Shown piece by piece: positions 1 to 10,675 of a DNA stretch of 64,000 nucleotides. The position numbers were made by a program, and so were the translations under genes. Every line of letters starts with the position of its first letter. Position 1 is the first letter of the stretch. This DNA comes from Salmonella enterica subsp. diarizonae (lineage in GTDB: Bacteria; Pseudomonadota; Gammaproteobacteria; Enterobacterales; Enterobacteriaceae): contig NZ_VXJV01000002.1 in NCBI RefSeq assembly GCF_008692785.1, positions 186,001 to 250,000 of the forward strand, read 5' to 3'. The notes beneath the pieces are model-generated. The model was given only the letters and a program-made list of their open reading frames with translations, was not told the DNA's origin and made no database searches.

Positions 1-1164
<1,164 letters not shown>

Positions 1165-1299
1165 TCAGTCTATTGTAGCGGGGTATTACTATTTCTCCAG
1201 TGAAAAAACAGTTGTTGACGGGGCATTGCTGGCAAGCTGTTTTTCCACCTGCTATTGTGCTGAGCAGTTCTGCTTTTATTTATTTCAGGAGTTGAAGAT

Positions 1300-1941
1300 A
1301 TGTTTACGGGGATCGTACAAGGTACCGCGAAACTGGTATCGATTGATGAAAAACCCAACTTTCGCACCCATGTGGTGACGTTACCGGACTACATGCTGGA
1401 GGGGCTGGAGACGGGGGCATCCGTGGCGCATAATGGATGCTGTTTGACCGTGACTGAAATAAACGGCAATCAGATAAGTTTTGATCTGATGAAAGAAACT
1501 CTGCGCATCACCAATCTGGGCGCGTTGAAGGTGGGTGACGAGGTCAACGTAGAGCGCGCCGCTAAATTCAGCGACGAAATCGGCGGACATCTGATGTCGG
1601 GGCATGTTATTACGACGGCGGAGATCGCGAAAATCCTGACATCCGAAAATAACCATCAGGTATGGTTTAAGGTGCAGGATGCGTCACTGATGAAGTATAT
1701 CCTGTACAAAGGCTTTATCGGCGTCGACGGTATTAGTTTGACCGTCGGCGAGGTAACGCCAACGCGCTTCTGCGTGCATCTGATTCCGGAGACGCTGGAG
1801 CGTACTACGCTTGGCAGAAAAAAACTGGGTGAACGTGTGAATATCGAGATCGATCCGCAAACGCAGGCGATTGTCGATACCGTAGAACGCGTACTGGCTG
1901 CACGAGAAAATGCGGTCAGAAATCAGGCCGACATTGGCTAA
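1300..1941 (+). CDS. ribE: Riboflavin synthase, alpha subunit
   Basis: Catalyses dismutation of two 6,7-dimethyl-8-ribityllumazine molecules to riboflavin, the last step of riboflavin synthesis, in the cytosol as a homotrimer. The protein has 213 residues, the usual length, and begins with the signature MFTGIVQG. It consists of two homologous lumazine-binding barrels, about residues 1-97 and 98-190; the second begins near the GHLMSGHV segment. The start has a clear SD (CAGGAG). In E. coli the same gene is also called ribC. No FMN riboswitch is visible upstream, in line with its separate regulation from ribB. Confidence 0.96.
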   Translation: MFTGIVQGTAKLVSIDEKPNFRTHVVTLPDYMLEGLETGASVAHNGCCLTVTEINGNQISFDLMKETLRITNLGALKVGDEVNVERAAKFSDEIGGHLMSGHVITTAEIAKILTSENNHQVWFKVQDASLMKYILYKGFIGVDGISLTVGEVTPTRFCVHLIPETLERTTLGRKKLGERVNIEIDPQTQAIVDTVERVLAARENAVRNQADIG

Positions 1942-1944
1942 CGG

Positions 1945-1976
1945 AAAATAAAAACCCCCGCATGAAATGCGGGGGG
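1945..1976 (-). terminator. Intrinsic terminator of cfa
   Basis: The perfect stem 1955-1963/1967-1975 (CCCCCGCAT with its complement) has a 3-nt loop. On the minus strand it is followed by a T-rich tract (TTTTTATTTT). It lies between the convergent ends of ribE and cfa; the plus strand lacks a T tract, so it serves mainly cfa. Confidence 0.8.
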
Positions 1977-1982
1977 CGGTGA

Positions 1983-3131
1983 TTAGCGAGGAACGCGCAG
2001 ACCGTTTTCAACGCCGCGCGTAAATACGACCTGCCAAAGCTGGATATCACGTGCGCGAAACGCACCGGCGCAGGCGTTGAGATAATAACTGAACATACGT
2101 TTGAAGCGCTCGTTATAATTGCCCGCAATTTCCGGCCAGGCATTGATAAAGCGCTCGTGCCACGCCATCAGAGTCGTGTCGTAGTCGGCGCCAAAGTTAT
2201 GCCAGTCTTCCATTACAAAGTGTGATTCGCTGGCCTCGGCGATTTGACGAACAGACGGCAAGCAACCGTTGGGGAAAATATACTTATTGATCCACGGATC
2301 GACATTATGATCGGTTTTTTTAGAACCAATAGTATGGAGCAGGAAAAGACCATCCGGTTTTAAATTCCTGTCGACAACCTCAAAATAGGTGTTGTAGTTT
2401 TTCGGCCCGACATGTTCGAACATTCCGACGGAGACGATTCGGTCAAACTGATCGTTAAGGTCACGATAATCTTGCAGGAGAATGGAAACATCCAGACCCT
2501 CACAACGCGTCTGCGCCATTTTTTGCTGTTCAGCGGAGATTGTTACGCCCACCACGCTAACGCCATAATGGGTCGCCATATATTGCGACAGGCCGCCCCA
2601 GCCGCAGCCGATATCCAGCACACGCATCCCTGGCTGTAGCTGTAGCTTTTCGCAAATTAATTTCAGCTTGGCTTGCTGTGCAGCTTCAAGCGTATCGGCA
2701 TCTTTCCAGTAGGCGCAAGAATATTGCATATAGGGATCGAGCATACGGGAAAAAAGGTCATTACCAAGATCGTAATGTTCCTTGCCGACAATCCAGGCGC
2801 GTTTTTTACTTTGTAGATTAATCAGACGCGCGCCGAGGATGCGGAGCGTATCTTTAACATGGTGGGGGAGTTGATTTTCAAGACCGGCACGTAAGACTTT
2901 GCTGAAGAAAATATCCAGACGCTCGCATTCCCACCAGCCATCCATGTAACTCTCACCTAATCCCAACGAGCCTTCCTGCAGGACGCGTTTAAAAAAATCG
3001 GGATTCTTAACACGAATATCAGACGGGGCGGAACCATTAATTGTAATATCCGCACGACTTAACAATTCGTTGGCGATTCGGTACCAGTTATCATCCGGTA
3101 CGCTGACTTCTTCTATACACGATGAACTCAT
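1983..3131 (-). CDS. cfa: Cyclopropane-fatty-acyl-phospholipid synthase
   Basis: Transfers a methylene group from S-adenosylmethionine to cis double bonds of membrane phospholipids at the inner face of the inner membrane, which improves acid tolerance in stationary phase. The 382 residues match the family. The SAM-binding motif VLDIGCGWGG is at 171-180. The residues known to hold the active-site bicarbonate are all present: Cys139, Glu239, His266, Ile268 and Tyr317. The gene is single, with its own terminator and a 289-nt upstream region. In E. coli and Salmonella it has a sigma-S promoter near the gene and a distal promoter whose long leader is a target of the sRNA RydC; I could not map those sites by eye. 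Confidence 0.97.
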   Translation of the reverse strand: MSSSCIEEVSVPDDNWYRIANELLSRADITINGSAPSDIRVKNPDFFKRVLQEGSLGLGESYMDGWWECERLDIFFSKVLRAGLENQLPHHVKDTLRILGARLINLQSKKRAWIVGKEHYDLGNDLFSRMLDPYMQYSCAYWKDADTLEAAQQAKLKLICEKLQLQPGMRVLDIGCGWGGLSQYMATHYGVSVVGVTISAEQQKMAQTRCEGLDVSILLQDYRDLNDQFDRIVSVGMFEHVGPKNYNTYFEVVDRNLKPDGLFLLHTIGSKKTDHNVDPWINKYIFPNGCLPSVRQIAEASESHFVMEDWHNFGADYDTTLMAWHERFINAWPEIAGNYNERFKRMFSYYLNACAGAFRARDIQLWQVVFTRGVENGLRVPR

Positions 3132-3420
3132 AGCTTCTCCATCACTGGACGGTGATCAGAACCTTAAAACAGCGTAGACGCTTTTTTGGCTTTGTGAGAA
3201 ATCCCACGGACAATTCCGTGAGCCAGTTATCCGACGTAGAACAGAGGAAGGGAGGAACCCTTGCCGAAAAGGCCATCCGTGGTGAATCGGGAACGCTCCG
3301 GTTCCCGTTAATGCCTAATAATTATCGTAATATAAACAACCGGGAATCAGTATAGGCCGCAATTTTTGATGATTCAACCGAAAATTGTTAGCGTGCTAAT
3401 TACTCGGGATTAACAAACCT
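3132..3420. other. cfa upstream region / ydhC downstream region
   Basis: This 289-bp gap lies between the 5' end of cfa and the 3' end of ydhC, both on the minus strand. It should hold the two cfa promoters and the long cfa leader known in E. coli and Salmonella. I see no conserved ORF; a 67-codon plus-strand ORF here has no recognisable product. Confidence 0.5.
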
Positions 3421-4626
3421 CTAGTGAGACTTCTCGTGGGCGACATCGGCATGCGCAAATCCGGCCTCATTGCACGCTGCATGAGACTGCATTTTGTAGC
3501 CTAACGCCGCCAGAACAACGGTAAAGAGCATTACGCTGGTGGTGGTCAGCAGCGGCGTGCTGATGAGCCATGAAACCACCAGGCTTGCCAGGAAACATAC
3601 CCCCAGTTGCAGCGTATTTTGCAGCGCCGCAGCACGCCCCGTGGCTTGAGGGAAAGGGCGTAACGCTTGCGCGACGACGATAGGGTAGATTGCGCCATTA
3701 GCAATCGCCATTACGCAGAACGGAATCAGGATCTCCACCAGTGAGGCATTATTCAGGAAGCCCGTTCCCCAGGTGGCGATAACGCTCAGCGCATACAGCC
3801 CTAACAGCCACGGAAGCAATTGGTAACCCTGCCATTTTTGTAGCGCCGCGCGGCAGCCATATCCGCCAATCAGAAAAGCGATGGTTTGAGGAACATAGCT
3901 CAGGCCAATCACTGCCGGGCTGTAACCCATCGCGCTGAGAATGAACGGGGAACCCGTTAACCACGCAAAAAAGCTGGCGGAACAGGCGGCATAAATCAGT
4001 ACATTACCGCGATAGGTTTTAGAGCGTAGCAACGTCGCAAAAGTGAGTTTATCCTGTCCCTCGGCATGTGCTTTTACCGATGGTTTTAAGCGCAGCGCTG
4101 GCAACATCAGCAACAACGTAATCGCAAACAGAGTGGCGAAAATCGCCTGCCATGAGAAATGCGTCAGTATCCAGCTTCCCAGTAAGGGCGCAAGCGCCGG
4201 GGATAATCCTACCAGTGGCATGATAGTGGCGAAGATACGATTAATTTTTTGCGAAGGATAATAATCGGTCACCAGCGCTTGCCAGATTACCGTTGCCGCA
4301 CAAACGCCGACGGCCTGCACAAAGCGTAGCGTCAGCAGTGCTGCCGCGCTTTCTACCCACAGCATCCCCAGACTTCCGAGCGCAAAGATGGATAACCCCA
4401 GCAGTAAAATCGGTTTACGGCCATAACGATCCGATAGCGGTCCCCAGAGTAGTTGTGCGACGGCAAAGCCAGCTAAAAACAGGCTGAGGCTGGCGCTGAC
4501 AGCGGCAGCAGGCGTTTGTAAATCCGCCTGTATGGCGGCAAACGCGGGCAGGTACATGTCCGTAGCCAGAAACCCCAGCACGCTAAGACCGGCTAACCAG
4601 ACTAAAAAACCTTTTCCAGGTTGCAT
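3421..4626 (-). CDS. ydhC: MFS transporter YdhC (PunC), Bcr/CflA family
   Basis: A 12-helix major facilitator protein of 401 residues in the inner membrane. The loop motif [13 protein letters not shown] after helix 2 is the MFS motif A, and the overall pattern is that of the Bcr/CflA drug-resistance subfamily. The E. coli orthologue has been renamed punC and linked to purine nucleoside transport under control of the adjacent LysR regulator. The gene is divergent from ydhB, with 112 bp between the starts, the classic layout of a LysR regulator and its target. The substrate in this organism is inferred, not shown. Confidence 0.9.
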   Translation of the reverse strand: MQPGKGFLVWLAGLSVLGFLATDMYLPAFAAIQADLQTPAAAVSASLSLFLAGFAVAQLLWGPLSDRYGRKPILLLGLSIFALGSLGMLWVESAAALLTLRFVQAVGVCAATVIWQALVTDYYPSQKINRIFATIMPLVGLSPALAPLLGSWILTHFSWQAIFATLFAITLLLMLPALRLKPSVKAHAEGQDKLTFATLLRSKTYRGNVLIYAACSASFFAWLTGSPFILSAMGYSPAVIGLSYVPQTIAFLIGGYGCRAALQKWQGYQLLPWLLGLYALSVIATWGTGFLNNASLVEILIPFCVMAIANGAIYPIVVAQALRPFPQATGRAAALQNTLQLGVCFLASLVVSWLISTPLLTTTSVMLFTVVLAALGYKMQSHAACNEAGFAHADVAHEKSH

Positions 4627-4738
4627 ATTTGTTTCTCTTTCTTATCAGACAGACATTGTCGCAGAGTGTAGGGAGTGAAATTACGGTTGTGAAACGTTAA
4701 TATTTGTCCAGTGAATTCAAAATTTTTGTAGGCAAATT

Positions 4739-5671
4739 ATGTGGTCGGAATACTCGCTTGAAGTGGTTGACGCCGTGGCGCGCAATGGCAGTTTTAGCGC
4801 GGCGGCGCAGGAACTGCACCGTGTGCCTTCGGCAGTCAGTTACACCGTTCGTCAGTTAGAGGAGTGGCTGGCCGTACCGCTTTTTGTACGACGTCACCGT
4901 GATGTTGAACTTACGCCTGCTGGCGTCTGGTTTTTAAAAGAAGGGCGTTCTGTTATCAAAAAAATGCAGATCACTCGTCAACAGTGTCAGCAAATTGCTA
5001 ATGGCTGGCGCGGGCAGTTGGCTATTGCGGTGGATAATATCGTCAGACCAGAACGTACCCGGCAGATGATCGTCGATTTCTATCGCCATTTTGACGATGT
5101 GGAACTGCTGGTTTTTCAGGAGGTGTTTAACGGCGTCTGGGACGCGCTCTCCGACGGGCGAGTCGAACTGGCTATTGGGGCGACGCAGGCGATTCCGGTA
5201 GGGGGACGTTATGCTTTTCGGGATATGGGTACCCTGAGCTGGAGTTGCGTAGTGGCAAGCGATCACCCGCTGGCGGCGATGCCGGGACCGTTAAGCGATG
5301 ATACCCTGCGCAACTGGCCGTCGCTGGTCAGAGAAGATACCTCGCGAACCTTACCGAAACGGATTACCTGGTTACTGGATAACCAAAAAAGGGTTGTAGT
5401 ACCGGACTGGGAGTCATCGGCAACCTGCCTGTCAGCAGGATTATGCGTGGGAATGGTGCCGACGCACTTTGCCCGACAGTGGATAGACAGCGGAAAATGG
5501 GTGGCGCTGACGTTAGAGAATCCGTTTCCCGATGCGGCCTGTTGCCTGACGTGGCAGCAAAACGAGGCCTCGCCCGCGCTGGCATGGCTGCTGGATTATT
5601 TGGGCGATAGCGAAACGTTGAATCGGGAGTGGTTGCGGGAGCCTGAAGAGGCTCCCGACAGCGGGGATTAA
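4739..5671 (+). CDS. ydhB: LysR-family transcriptional regulator YdhB (PunR)
   Basis: A LysR-type regulator of 310 residues. The winged HTH is at about residues 3-60 ([20 protein letters not shown]), and the C-terminal periplasmic-binding-like effector domain runs from about 90 to 295. The E. coli orthologue (PunR) activates the divergent ydhC/punC in response to purine nucleosides. The stop codon is shared with the convergent purR: a TTAA at 5668-5671 supplies TAA to both genes. The start ATG follows a weak AGG. Regulation of ydhC is inferred from position and from the orthologue. Confidence 0.9.
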   Translation: MWSEYSLEVVDAVARNGSFSAAAQELHRVPSAVSYTVRQLEEWLAVPLFVRRHRDVELTPAGVWFLKEGRSVIKKMQITRQQCQQIANGWRGQLAIAVDNIVRPERTRQMIVDFYRHFDDVELLVFQEVFNGVWDALSDGRVELAIGATQAIPVGGRYAFRDMGTLSWSCVVASDHPLAAMPGPLSDDTLRNWPSLVREDTSRTLPKRITWLLDNQKRVVVPDWESSATCLSAGLCVGMVPTHFARQWIDSGKWVALTLENPFPDAACCLTWQQNEASPALAWLLDYLGDSETLNREWLREPEEAPDSGD

Positions 5672-6693
5672 CGTCGATAGTCGCGGAACGGGCCGTCAGC
5701 GACCGAGCGACGCTCAACCAGGCGTGGATGAACTTCAATAGACTGTGACTCTTCGCGCTTATTGACGATGCGATCCAAAAGCATATTAAATGCGGTTTCG
5801 CCTAAAGAGTCTTTGGGCTGGTGAATCGTCGTCAGCGCCGGGGTAAAGAAGCGGGCGTTACGCACATTGTCATAACCGATCACCGAAACGTCCTGCGGTA
5901 CGCGAAGCCCCATTTCGTCTGCCGCGCAAAGCGCGCCCATCGCCATAATATCGCCGCCGCAGAAAACGGCGGTAGGGCGATGTGACTGCGATAAGATTTG
6001 CTGCATCGCGTGGTAACCGGACTCCGGCTCGAAGTCGCCCTGAACAATCCAGTTGTCTGGCACGTTGATCAACGCCTCCTCCATTGCCTTCATGAAGCCT
6101 GCCAGCCGACCCGCGCCGGTGTTGCGCTCCAGCGGACCGGGAATAACGCCGATATCCCGGTGACCGCGTTCAACCAGATAACGACCCGCCATATAGCCGC
6201 CTGCAAAGGCGTTATCAATCACCGTATCGGTAAAATCGGCCTTCGCTTCACCCCAGTCCATCACCACCATCGGAATATGGCGATACTCTTCCAGCATGGA
6301 AAGCAGAGGTTCCGGGTACTCAGAACACATCACCAGCAGGCCATCCACGCGCTTTTGCGCCATCATGGACAGGTAGGCGCGCTGTTTTTCCAGGTTATTC
6401 CAGGCGTTGCCCAAAATCAGCGTATAGCCTTTCTGGAAGCAGTTTTTTTCAACCGCCTCGATAATTTCTGCAAAATAGGCCGCTTCGCTGCTGGTCGCCA
6501 GTAAGCCTATCGATTTGGTATGGTTGACCTTCAGGCTACGCGCGACGGCGCTGGGAGAGTAGTGCAGCTCTTTAATCGCCGCCCAGACCGCGTTACGCGT
6601 TTCTTCAGCGACAAAACGCGTTTTGTTGATTACGTGTGATACAGTTGTAGTGGAAACGTTTGCTCGTTTCGCTACATCTTTAATTGTTGCCAT
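5668..6693 (-). CDS. purR: Purine repressor PurR
   Basis: A LacI/GalR-family repressor of the pur regulon that binds DNA when loaded with hypoxanthine or guanine. The 341 residues are the exact family length. The HTH is at about 4-23 ([20 protein letters not shown]), and the hinge helix AVARSLK at 49-55 includes Leu54, which intercalates into the operator. A periplasmic-binding-protein-like core follows. Two PUR-box palindromes, one upstream and one inside the first codons, fit the known autoregulation of purR. The gene overlaps ydhB by four bases at the 3' ends. Confidence 0.97.
   Translation of the reverse strand: MATIKDVAKRANVSTTTVSHVINKTRFVAEETRNAVWAAIKELHYSPSAVARSLKVNHTKSIGLLATSSEAAYFAEIIEAVEKNCFQKGYTLILGNAWNNLEKQRAYLSMMAQKRVDGLLVMCSEYPEPLLSMLEEYRHIPMVVMDWGEAKADFTDTVIDNAFAGGYMAGRYLVERGHRDIGVIPGPLERNTGAGRLAGFMKAMEEALINVPDNWIVQGDFEPESGYHAMQQILSQSHRPTAVFCGGDIMAMGALCAADEMGLRVPQDVSVIGYDNVRNARFFTPALTTIHQPKDSLGETAFNMLLDRIVNKREESQSIEVHPRLVERRSVADGPFRDYRR
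6650..6665 (-). promoter_or_regulatory. PurR operator inside purR coding sequence (O2-like)
   Basis: The 16-mer GTGGAAACGTTTGCTC is centred on AAACGTTT and lies within the early codons of purR. E. coli purR is known to carry a second operator in its coding region, and this position fits. Confidence 0.65.
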
Positions 6694-6735
6694 TACATTT
6701 CACTCCAGACCCTCGCTAAGCTCCTGAGAAACGCC

Positions 6736-6751
6736 AGGTAAACGTTTGCCT
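6736..6751 (-). promoter_or_regulatory. PurR operator upstream of purR (O1-like)
   Basis: AGGTAAACGTTTGCCT is a near-perfect palindrome and a strong match to the PUR box. It lies 43-58 bp upstream of the purR start and fits known autorepression. Confidence 0.75.
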
Positions 6752-6988
6752 ACACACACCCTAATCGCAACGTCAGGGTTGCGGCATGCCGGAAAAACGA
6801 CACGGAACGTCAGGAAGGGGTCAATGGCCGTTACGCTAATTCAGTAAGCCTGGAATTTTGTCTGATCTTGAGGAAAAGGGGAAGCGTTAAAAACAGTTAT
6901 CAATATAAAACATGAGAGATTTTTGTGCGGGAATGTGCAAAAATGCGCTATATCACTTTTTGTGTGGGAATAAAAAGGAGAAAACTTG

Positions 6989-7078
6989 ATGAGTACCGAC
7001 CTGAAATTTTCGTTGATCACTACGCTTATTGTTCTGGGCTTGATTGTCGCAGGTGGATTAACGGCCGCTCTGCACTGA
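6989..7078 (+). CDS. ynhF: Small membrane protein YnhF (29 aa)
   Basis: A 29-residue single-span membrane protein, MSTDLKFSLITTL followed by a hydrophobic stretch and TAALH, nearly identical to E. coli YnhF. The SD AAGGAG at 6975-6980 is well spaced from the ATG. It sits alone between purR (divergent) and sodB (convergent), as in E. coli. Its function is unknown; in E. coli the small protein is membrane-associated and stress-related. It is too short for most ORF callers, but the SD, hydrophobic profile and conserved neighbourhood make it a real gene. Confidence 0.9.
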   Translation: MSTDLKFSLITTLIVLGLIVAGGLTAALH

Positions 7079-7126
7079 TTCCCTCTCTTCTGAGGGAGGG
7101 CGTTTCCTCTATTCTATCCCTCTCTA

Positions 7127-7153
7127 AAACGCAGAAGGCGTACCTTCTGCGTG
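7127..7153 (-). terminator. Intrinsic terminator of sodB
   Basis: The perfect 10-bp stem ACGCAGAAGG (7129-7138) pairs with 7143-7152 around a CGTA loop. On the minus strand it is followed by TTTTAGAG. It lies just past the sodB stop. Confidence 0.8.
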
Positions 7154-7160
7154 CTCAGAC

Positions 7161-7742
7161 TTATGCGGCGAGATTTTTCGCGACAAATTCCCAGTTAACC
7201 AGCGCCCAAAAATGCTCCAGATAGTTTGGACGGGCGTTGCGGTAGTCGATGTAATACGCGTGTTCCCACACATCAACCGTCAGCAGCGGCGTCGCATCTG
7301 TGGTCAGCGGCGTACCGGCATTTGAGGTAGAGACGATAGCCAGTTTGCCATCAGCGCCTTTTACCAGCCATGTCCAGCCGGAACCAAAGTTTTTGATAGC
7401 GGCATCTGTGAACTGCGTTTTAAATTCCGCGAAGCTGCCAAAAGATGCCGCGATAGCATCAGCCAGTTTCCCGGTCGGTTCGCCGCCAGCATTTGGTGCC
7501 AGGCAGTTCCAGTAGAACGTATGGTTCCACACCTGAGCGGCGTTATTAAAGATGCCGCCTTCGGAAGCACGCACGATCTCTTCCAGCGATTTGCCTTCAA
7601 ACGCCGTGCCTTTGATCAAATTATTAAGATTGGTCACGTAAGTCTGATGATGTTTGCCATAGTGATATTCCAGCGTCTCAGCAGAAATATGCGGCGCCAG
7701 AGCATCTTTGGCATACGGTAATGCAGGTAATTCGAACGACAT
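7161..7742 (-). CDS. sodB: Superoxide dismutase [Fe], cytosolic
   Basis: Converts superoxide to O2 and H2O2 in the cytosol as a dimer with one Fe per subunit. The 193 residues start at [10 protein letters not shown]; a longer in-frame ORF begins 69 bp upstream, but the ATG at 7742 has the SD AGGAG and gives the standard length. The iron ligands are His27, His74, Asp157 and His161, all visible (WNHTFYW and [10 protein letters not shown]). In enterics the mRNA is repressed under low iron by RyhB-type sRNAs, so its level follows Fur. The terminator lies just downstream. Confidence 0.98.
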   Translation of the reverse strand: MSFELPALPYAKDALAPHISAETLEYHYGKHHQTYVTNLNNLIKGTAFEGKSLEEIVRASEGGIFNNAAQVWNHTFYWNCLAPNAGGEPTGKLADAIAASFGSFAEFKTQFTDAAIKNFGSGWTWLVKGADGKLAIVSTSNAGTPLTTDATPLLTVDVWEHAYYIDYRNARPNYLEHFWALVNWEFVAKNLAA

Positions 7743-7837
7743 TGCTTCTCTCCTTATTATTAATATTGCGCACGCACAATAACCCTGGTGCGCGTAAGGA
7801 TAGGGTAGCAAATTGAGCGGGGGCGCAAAAGAAGAAG

Positions 7838-7864
7838 TTATCCTGTCGTTAAACGACAGGATAA
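7838..7864 (-). terminator. Terminator hairpin downstream of mepH
   Basis: TTATCCTGTCGTT (7838-7850) and its exact complement 7852-7864 form a strong hairpin just after the mepH stop. The minus-strand continuation AACTTCTTCTTTTG is T-rich. The hairpin also lies in the sodB upstream region, so a role in the sodB promoter cannot be excluded. Confidence 0.7.
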
Positions 7865-7868
7865 AATA

Positions 7869-8693
7869 TTAGCGAATTGTTTTAGGGGTCATCACCCGGC
7901 GGGCGCCGACATAATGGCGCTGCCAGTATTCTTCGTTCAGCGAGGTGATCTTAATTTCCTGACCGCTGCGCGGAGACTGGATAAACTTACCGTTGCCGAC
8001 ATAGACGCCAACGTGATCGGCGGTGCCGCGCCCCTGCGTACGGAAGAACACCAGATCGCCGTTTTTCAACTCGCTGCGCTCAATGGGCGCCGCGTCACGC
8101 AGGTGATACATCTCATTCGCCGTTCGGGGGATACGGATCTTCACTAAATCTTTATAGGCATAATAAACCAGACCGCTGCAATCAAAACCGGTGCGCGGCG
8201 ACGCGCCTCCCCAGTGATACGGCTTACCAATCTGATTCATGAGCTTGGACATCGCGGTTTTCGTCGCTTTTTGTACTTTAGTCCGATGCGCATCGGCAAT
8301 AGAGAGCGGCAATGTTCCTTTCCCCTTCACGCAGTGCGGCTTACGGCCTTTACGCGTCGTGCATTTTTCCGTCACGTCGAGGGCGGCGATTGACGTGGGC
8401 GCGGTTCTGTTACGGCGATGTGTCGTATGACGAGATTTCGTGGAAGCGATGGTACGTTTTGGCGTAGAAGCGGAAGAAGAACGGCTGGTTTTTGAGGTTG
8501 TTTTTACGTTTTTTTTGTTGGTCTTACTGATCTGTTTGGGCGTTGTGCTTTTCTTTTTATCTGCCGTTTTAGTGACATGAGAAACAGCAGGCGTCGCTTT
8601 GGCTTGCCTGGAAGCATGGGCCATTGGCGTAAAAGGGAGAGTAGTAAAAAGTAAAGCACAGAGCGTGATCGAGATTTTGTTTATCCGCGCCAC
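7869..8693 (-). CDS. mepH: Murein DD-endopeptidase MepH (NlpC/P60)
   Basis: A periplasmic endopeptidase that cuts D-Ala-mDAP crosslinks to let new glycan strands into the wall. The 274 residues include a signal peptide (residues 1-27, ending AHA), a long basic Lys/Ser/Thr-rich linker (about 30-100), and a C-terminal NlpC/P60 domain. The catalytic Cys172 is in DCSGLVYYAY and the catalytic His227 is in ADHVGVYVG. It was formerly ydhO and is about three residues longer than the E. coli protein. The low-complexity linker probably spans to or interacts with peptidoglycan; that is inference. Confidence 0.93.
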   Translation of the reverse strand: MARINKISITLCALLFTTLPFTPMAHASRQAKATPAVSHVTKTADKKKSTTPKQISKTNKKNVKTTSKTSRSSSASTPKRTIASTKSRHTTHRRNRTAPTSIAALDVTEKCTTRKGRKPHCVKGKGTLPLSIADAHRTKVQKATKTAMSKLMNQIGKPYHWGGASPRTGFDCSGLVYYAYKDLVKIRIPRTANEMYHLRDAAPIERSELKNGDLVFFRTQGRGTADHVGVYVGNGKFIQSPRSGQEIKITSLNEEYWQRHYVGARRVMTPKTIR

Positions 8694-9026
8694 TGAGCAA
8701 TCCTCTGTTAAAGGCAGGCGATCATGCCTGCGTATGATTTACAAAACCTGATAATTCTAATCTACAAAAGCACAGATTGGTAATTGCTTTTGGTTTCTGA
8801 AGCTGTGTTTCGTTAACAGATGTAAAAAAAATAGCAATTAATGCTAAACACGAACGCGTTATCTACGAATCACTGCGTGGCAACCCGCTTAAAAGATATT
8901 TTGTATGCAACTTATTCCCGCAGACGGTAAAATAATAAGGCATGATGAAAATGTTATTTTCCGTTGCCAGCCTGACCCGTTACAATGACAGGCTTCGGTC
9001 GTAAAAGAAGTTAAGGAAGCGAGACA
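8694..9026. other. mepH-grxD divergent intergenic region
   Basis: This 333-bp gap between divergent starts should hold both promoters. Near the mepH start an inverted repeat, GGCAGGCGATCATGCCTGC (about 8713-8731), lies in the mepH leader. I see no ORF or known RNA here. Confidence 0.5.
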
Positions 9027-9374
9027 ATGAGCACCACTATCGAAAAAATCCAGCGCCAGATCGCTGAAAACCCGATTCTCCTGTATATGAAAGGTTCACC
9101 AAAACTGCCAAGCTGTGGTTTCTCTGCGCAGGCCGTTCAGGCGCTTTCCGCCTGTGGGGAACGTTTTGCCTATGTTGATATCCTGCAAAACCCGGATATT
9201 CGCGCAGAATTACCGAAATACGCCAACTGGCCGACATTCCCACAACTGTGGGTGGATGGCGAGCTGGTCGGCGGGTGTGATATTGTGATTGAAATGTATC
9301 AGCGTGGCGAGTTGCAGCAGCTTATTAAAGAAACTGCCGCAAAATATAAAACTCAGGAGCCGGACGCAGAATAA
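9027..9374 (+). CDS. grxD: Monothiol glutaredoxin 4
   Basis: A monothiol CGFS-type glutaredoxin that carries and delivers [2Fe-2S] clusters together with BolA-type partners in the cytosol. The 115 residues match the family. The motif LPSCGFS puts the single cysteine at residue 30, and the glutathione-binding elements WPTFPQLWV and GGCDI follow. The SD is AAGGAAG. It is a single gene with its own terminator, formerly named ydhD. Confidence 0.97.
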   Translation: MSTTIEKIQRQIAENPILLYMKGSPKLPSCGFSAQAVQALSACGERFAYVDILQNPDIRAELPKYANWPTFPQLWVDGELVGGCDIVIEMYQRGELQQLIKETAAKYKTQEPDAE

Positions 9375-9388
9375 TCTGTGAAAGGGGA

Positions 9389-9415
9389 AAGCGACCTGTA
9401 AAGGTCGCTTTTTTA
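9389..9415 (+). terminator. Intrinsic terminator of grxD
   Basis: The stem AAGCGACCT (9389-9397) pairs with 9402-9410 around a GTAA loop and runs into a T tract (9409-9415). Confidence 0.88.
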
Positions 9416-9451
9416 CCGTCATAGTGAGCAAAAGCGGCGTCGTTAGCCACG

Positions 9452-10099
9452 TTATTTGTCTGTCGGCAAGGGTAACGGCCAGCCGCCCAGGCGCTTCCAG
9501 CGATTGACGATTTCACAAAACAGCACCGCTGTCCGCTCGGTATCATACAAAGCAGAGTGGGCCTTTTCGCCGTCAAACTCCATACCCGCCGCCAGGCACG
9601 CTTTTGACAACACCGTTTGTCCCAGCGCCAGTCCGCTCAATGCCGCGGTATCAAAGGTGACGAACGGATGAAACGGGTTACGTTTCAGCGAGGCGCGCTC
9701 TGCGGCGGCCATCATAAAACTGTGATCAAAAGTGGCGTTATGCGCGACCATAATGGCGCGGCTACAGCCACTTTCTTTGATACCTTTACGCACCATTTTG
9801 AAAATAGCATGTAGCGCCTCATATTCACTCACCGCGCCGCGTAGTGGGTTAGAGGGATCGATACCGTTAAACGCGAGCGCTTCCGGCTGTAAGTTGGCTC
9901 CAGCGAACGGCTCCACATGGAAATGCAGCGTCATGTCCGGCATCAGCCAGCCTTGTTCATCCATTTTCAGCGTGATGGCGGCGATTTCGAGCAGCGCATC
10001 GGTTTTAGCGTTAAACCCTGCAGTTTCAACGTCGATGACGACAGGATAAAAACCACGAAAACGGTCGCACAGACCGGAAAGTTGAGCGTTATCGGACAT
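9452..10099 (-). CDS. rnt: Ribonuclease T
   Basis: A 3'-to-5' exoribonuclease of the DEDDh family that trims the CCA end of tRNA and matures 5S, 23S and other stable RNAs. The 215 residues are the standard length. The first exonuclease motif VIDVETAGF contains Asp23 and Glu25, and the last motif, AHSALYDTE near residues 180-187, supplies the catalytic His and Asp. It acts as a homodimer in the cytosol. It lies downstream of gloA with about 100 bp and a terminator-like hairpin between them. Confidence 0.97.
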   Translation of the reverse strand: MSDNAQLSGLCDRFRGFYPVVIDVETAGFNAKTDALLEIAAITLKMDEQGWLMPDMTLHFHVEPFAGANLQPEALAFNGIDPSNPLRGAVSEYEALHAIFKMVRKGIKESGCSRAIMVAHNATFDHSFMMAAAERASLKRNPFHPFVTFDTAALSGLALGQTVLSKACLAAGMEFDGEKAHSALYDTERTAVLFCEIVNRWKRLGGWPLPLPTDK

Positions 10100-10159
10100 C
10101 TGAGTCTCTTAATACGAAAAAATGCAGCGCGCATTATGGCAAATTTTACGCCGGGATGC

Positions 10160-10191
10160 AGTAAAACAACGGGCACAGTGACCTGCGCCCG
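10160..10191 (-). terminator. Terminator of gloA
   Basis: On the minus strand CGGGCGCA and TGTGCCCG form an imperfect stem with one mismatch around GTCACC-type loop bases, followed by TTGTTTTA. It lies just after the gloA stop. Confidence 0.65.
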
Positions 10192-10199
10192 ACGGGGAA

Positions 10200-10607
10200 T
10201 CAGTTACCCAGACCGCGGCCTGCGTCTTTAGCTTCAATCAATTCGATTTTATAGCCATCCGGATCTTCAACGAAGGCGATGATGGTTGAACCGCCTTTCA
10301 CCGGCCCTGCTTCACGGGTCACGTTGCCGCCGTTCTGACGAATACGTTCACAGGCTTCAGCGGCATTGTCAACGCTCAGCGCGATGTGCCCATACGCATT
10401 GCCCATGTCGTAGCTCTCAACGCCCCAGTTATAGGTAAGTTCGATGACCGCTTCTTCCGTTTCCGGACCATATCCCACAAAGGCCAGCGAGTATTTGTAT
10501 TCCGGATTCTCACTGGTACGCAGCAGTTTCATGCCCAGAACGTTAGTGTAAAAAGCGATGGAACGCTGCAAGTCGCCGACGCGCAGCATAGTATGCAATA
10601 AACGCAT
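10200..10607 (-). CDS. gloA: Lactoylglutathione lyase (glyoxalase I)
   Basis: Isomerises the methylglyoxal-glutathione hemithioacetal to S-lactoylglutathione, the first step of methylglyoxal detoxification. The 135 residues start at [10 protein letters not shown]; a 21-residue upstream extension in the same frame lacks a good SD and is not family-like. The Ni ligands His5, Glu56, His74 and Glu122 are all in place. It follows nemA closely (68 bp), and in E. coli nemRA-gloA form one electrophile-responsive operon, which fits co-transcription here. Confidence 0.97.
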   Translation of the reverse strand: MRLLHTMLRVGDLQRSIAFYTNVLGMKLLRTSENPEYKYSLAFVGYGPETEEAVIELTYNWGVESYDMGNAYGHIALSVDNAAEACERIRQNGGNVTREAGPVKGGSTIIAFVEDPDGYKIELIEAKDAGRGLGN

Positions 10608-10675
10608 TTTCGTTGTCCTTAAAATAGTCAAGATATTCAAAGTATAGCGGCGATGTGAGGCCGCTATCAATGGAA

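Noticed and set aside
3152-3355. 67-codon plus-strand ORF in the cfa upstream region
   Set aside because: It is antisense to the cfa leader, has no SD and no recognisable product.
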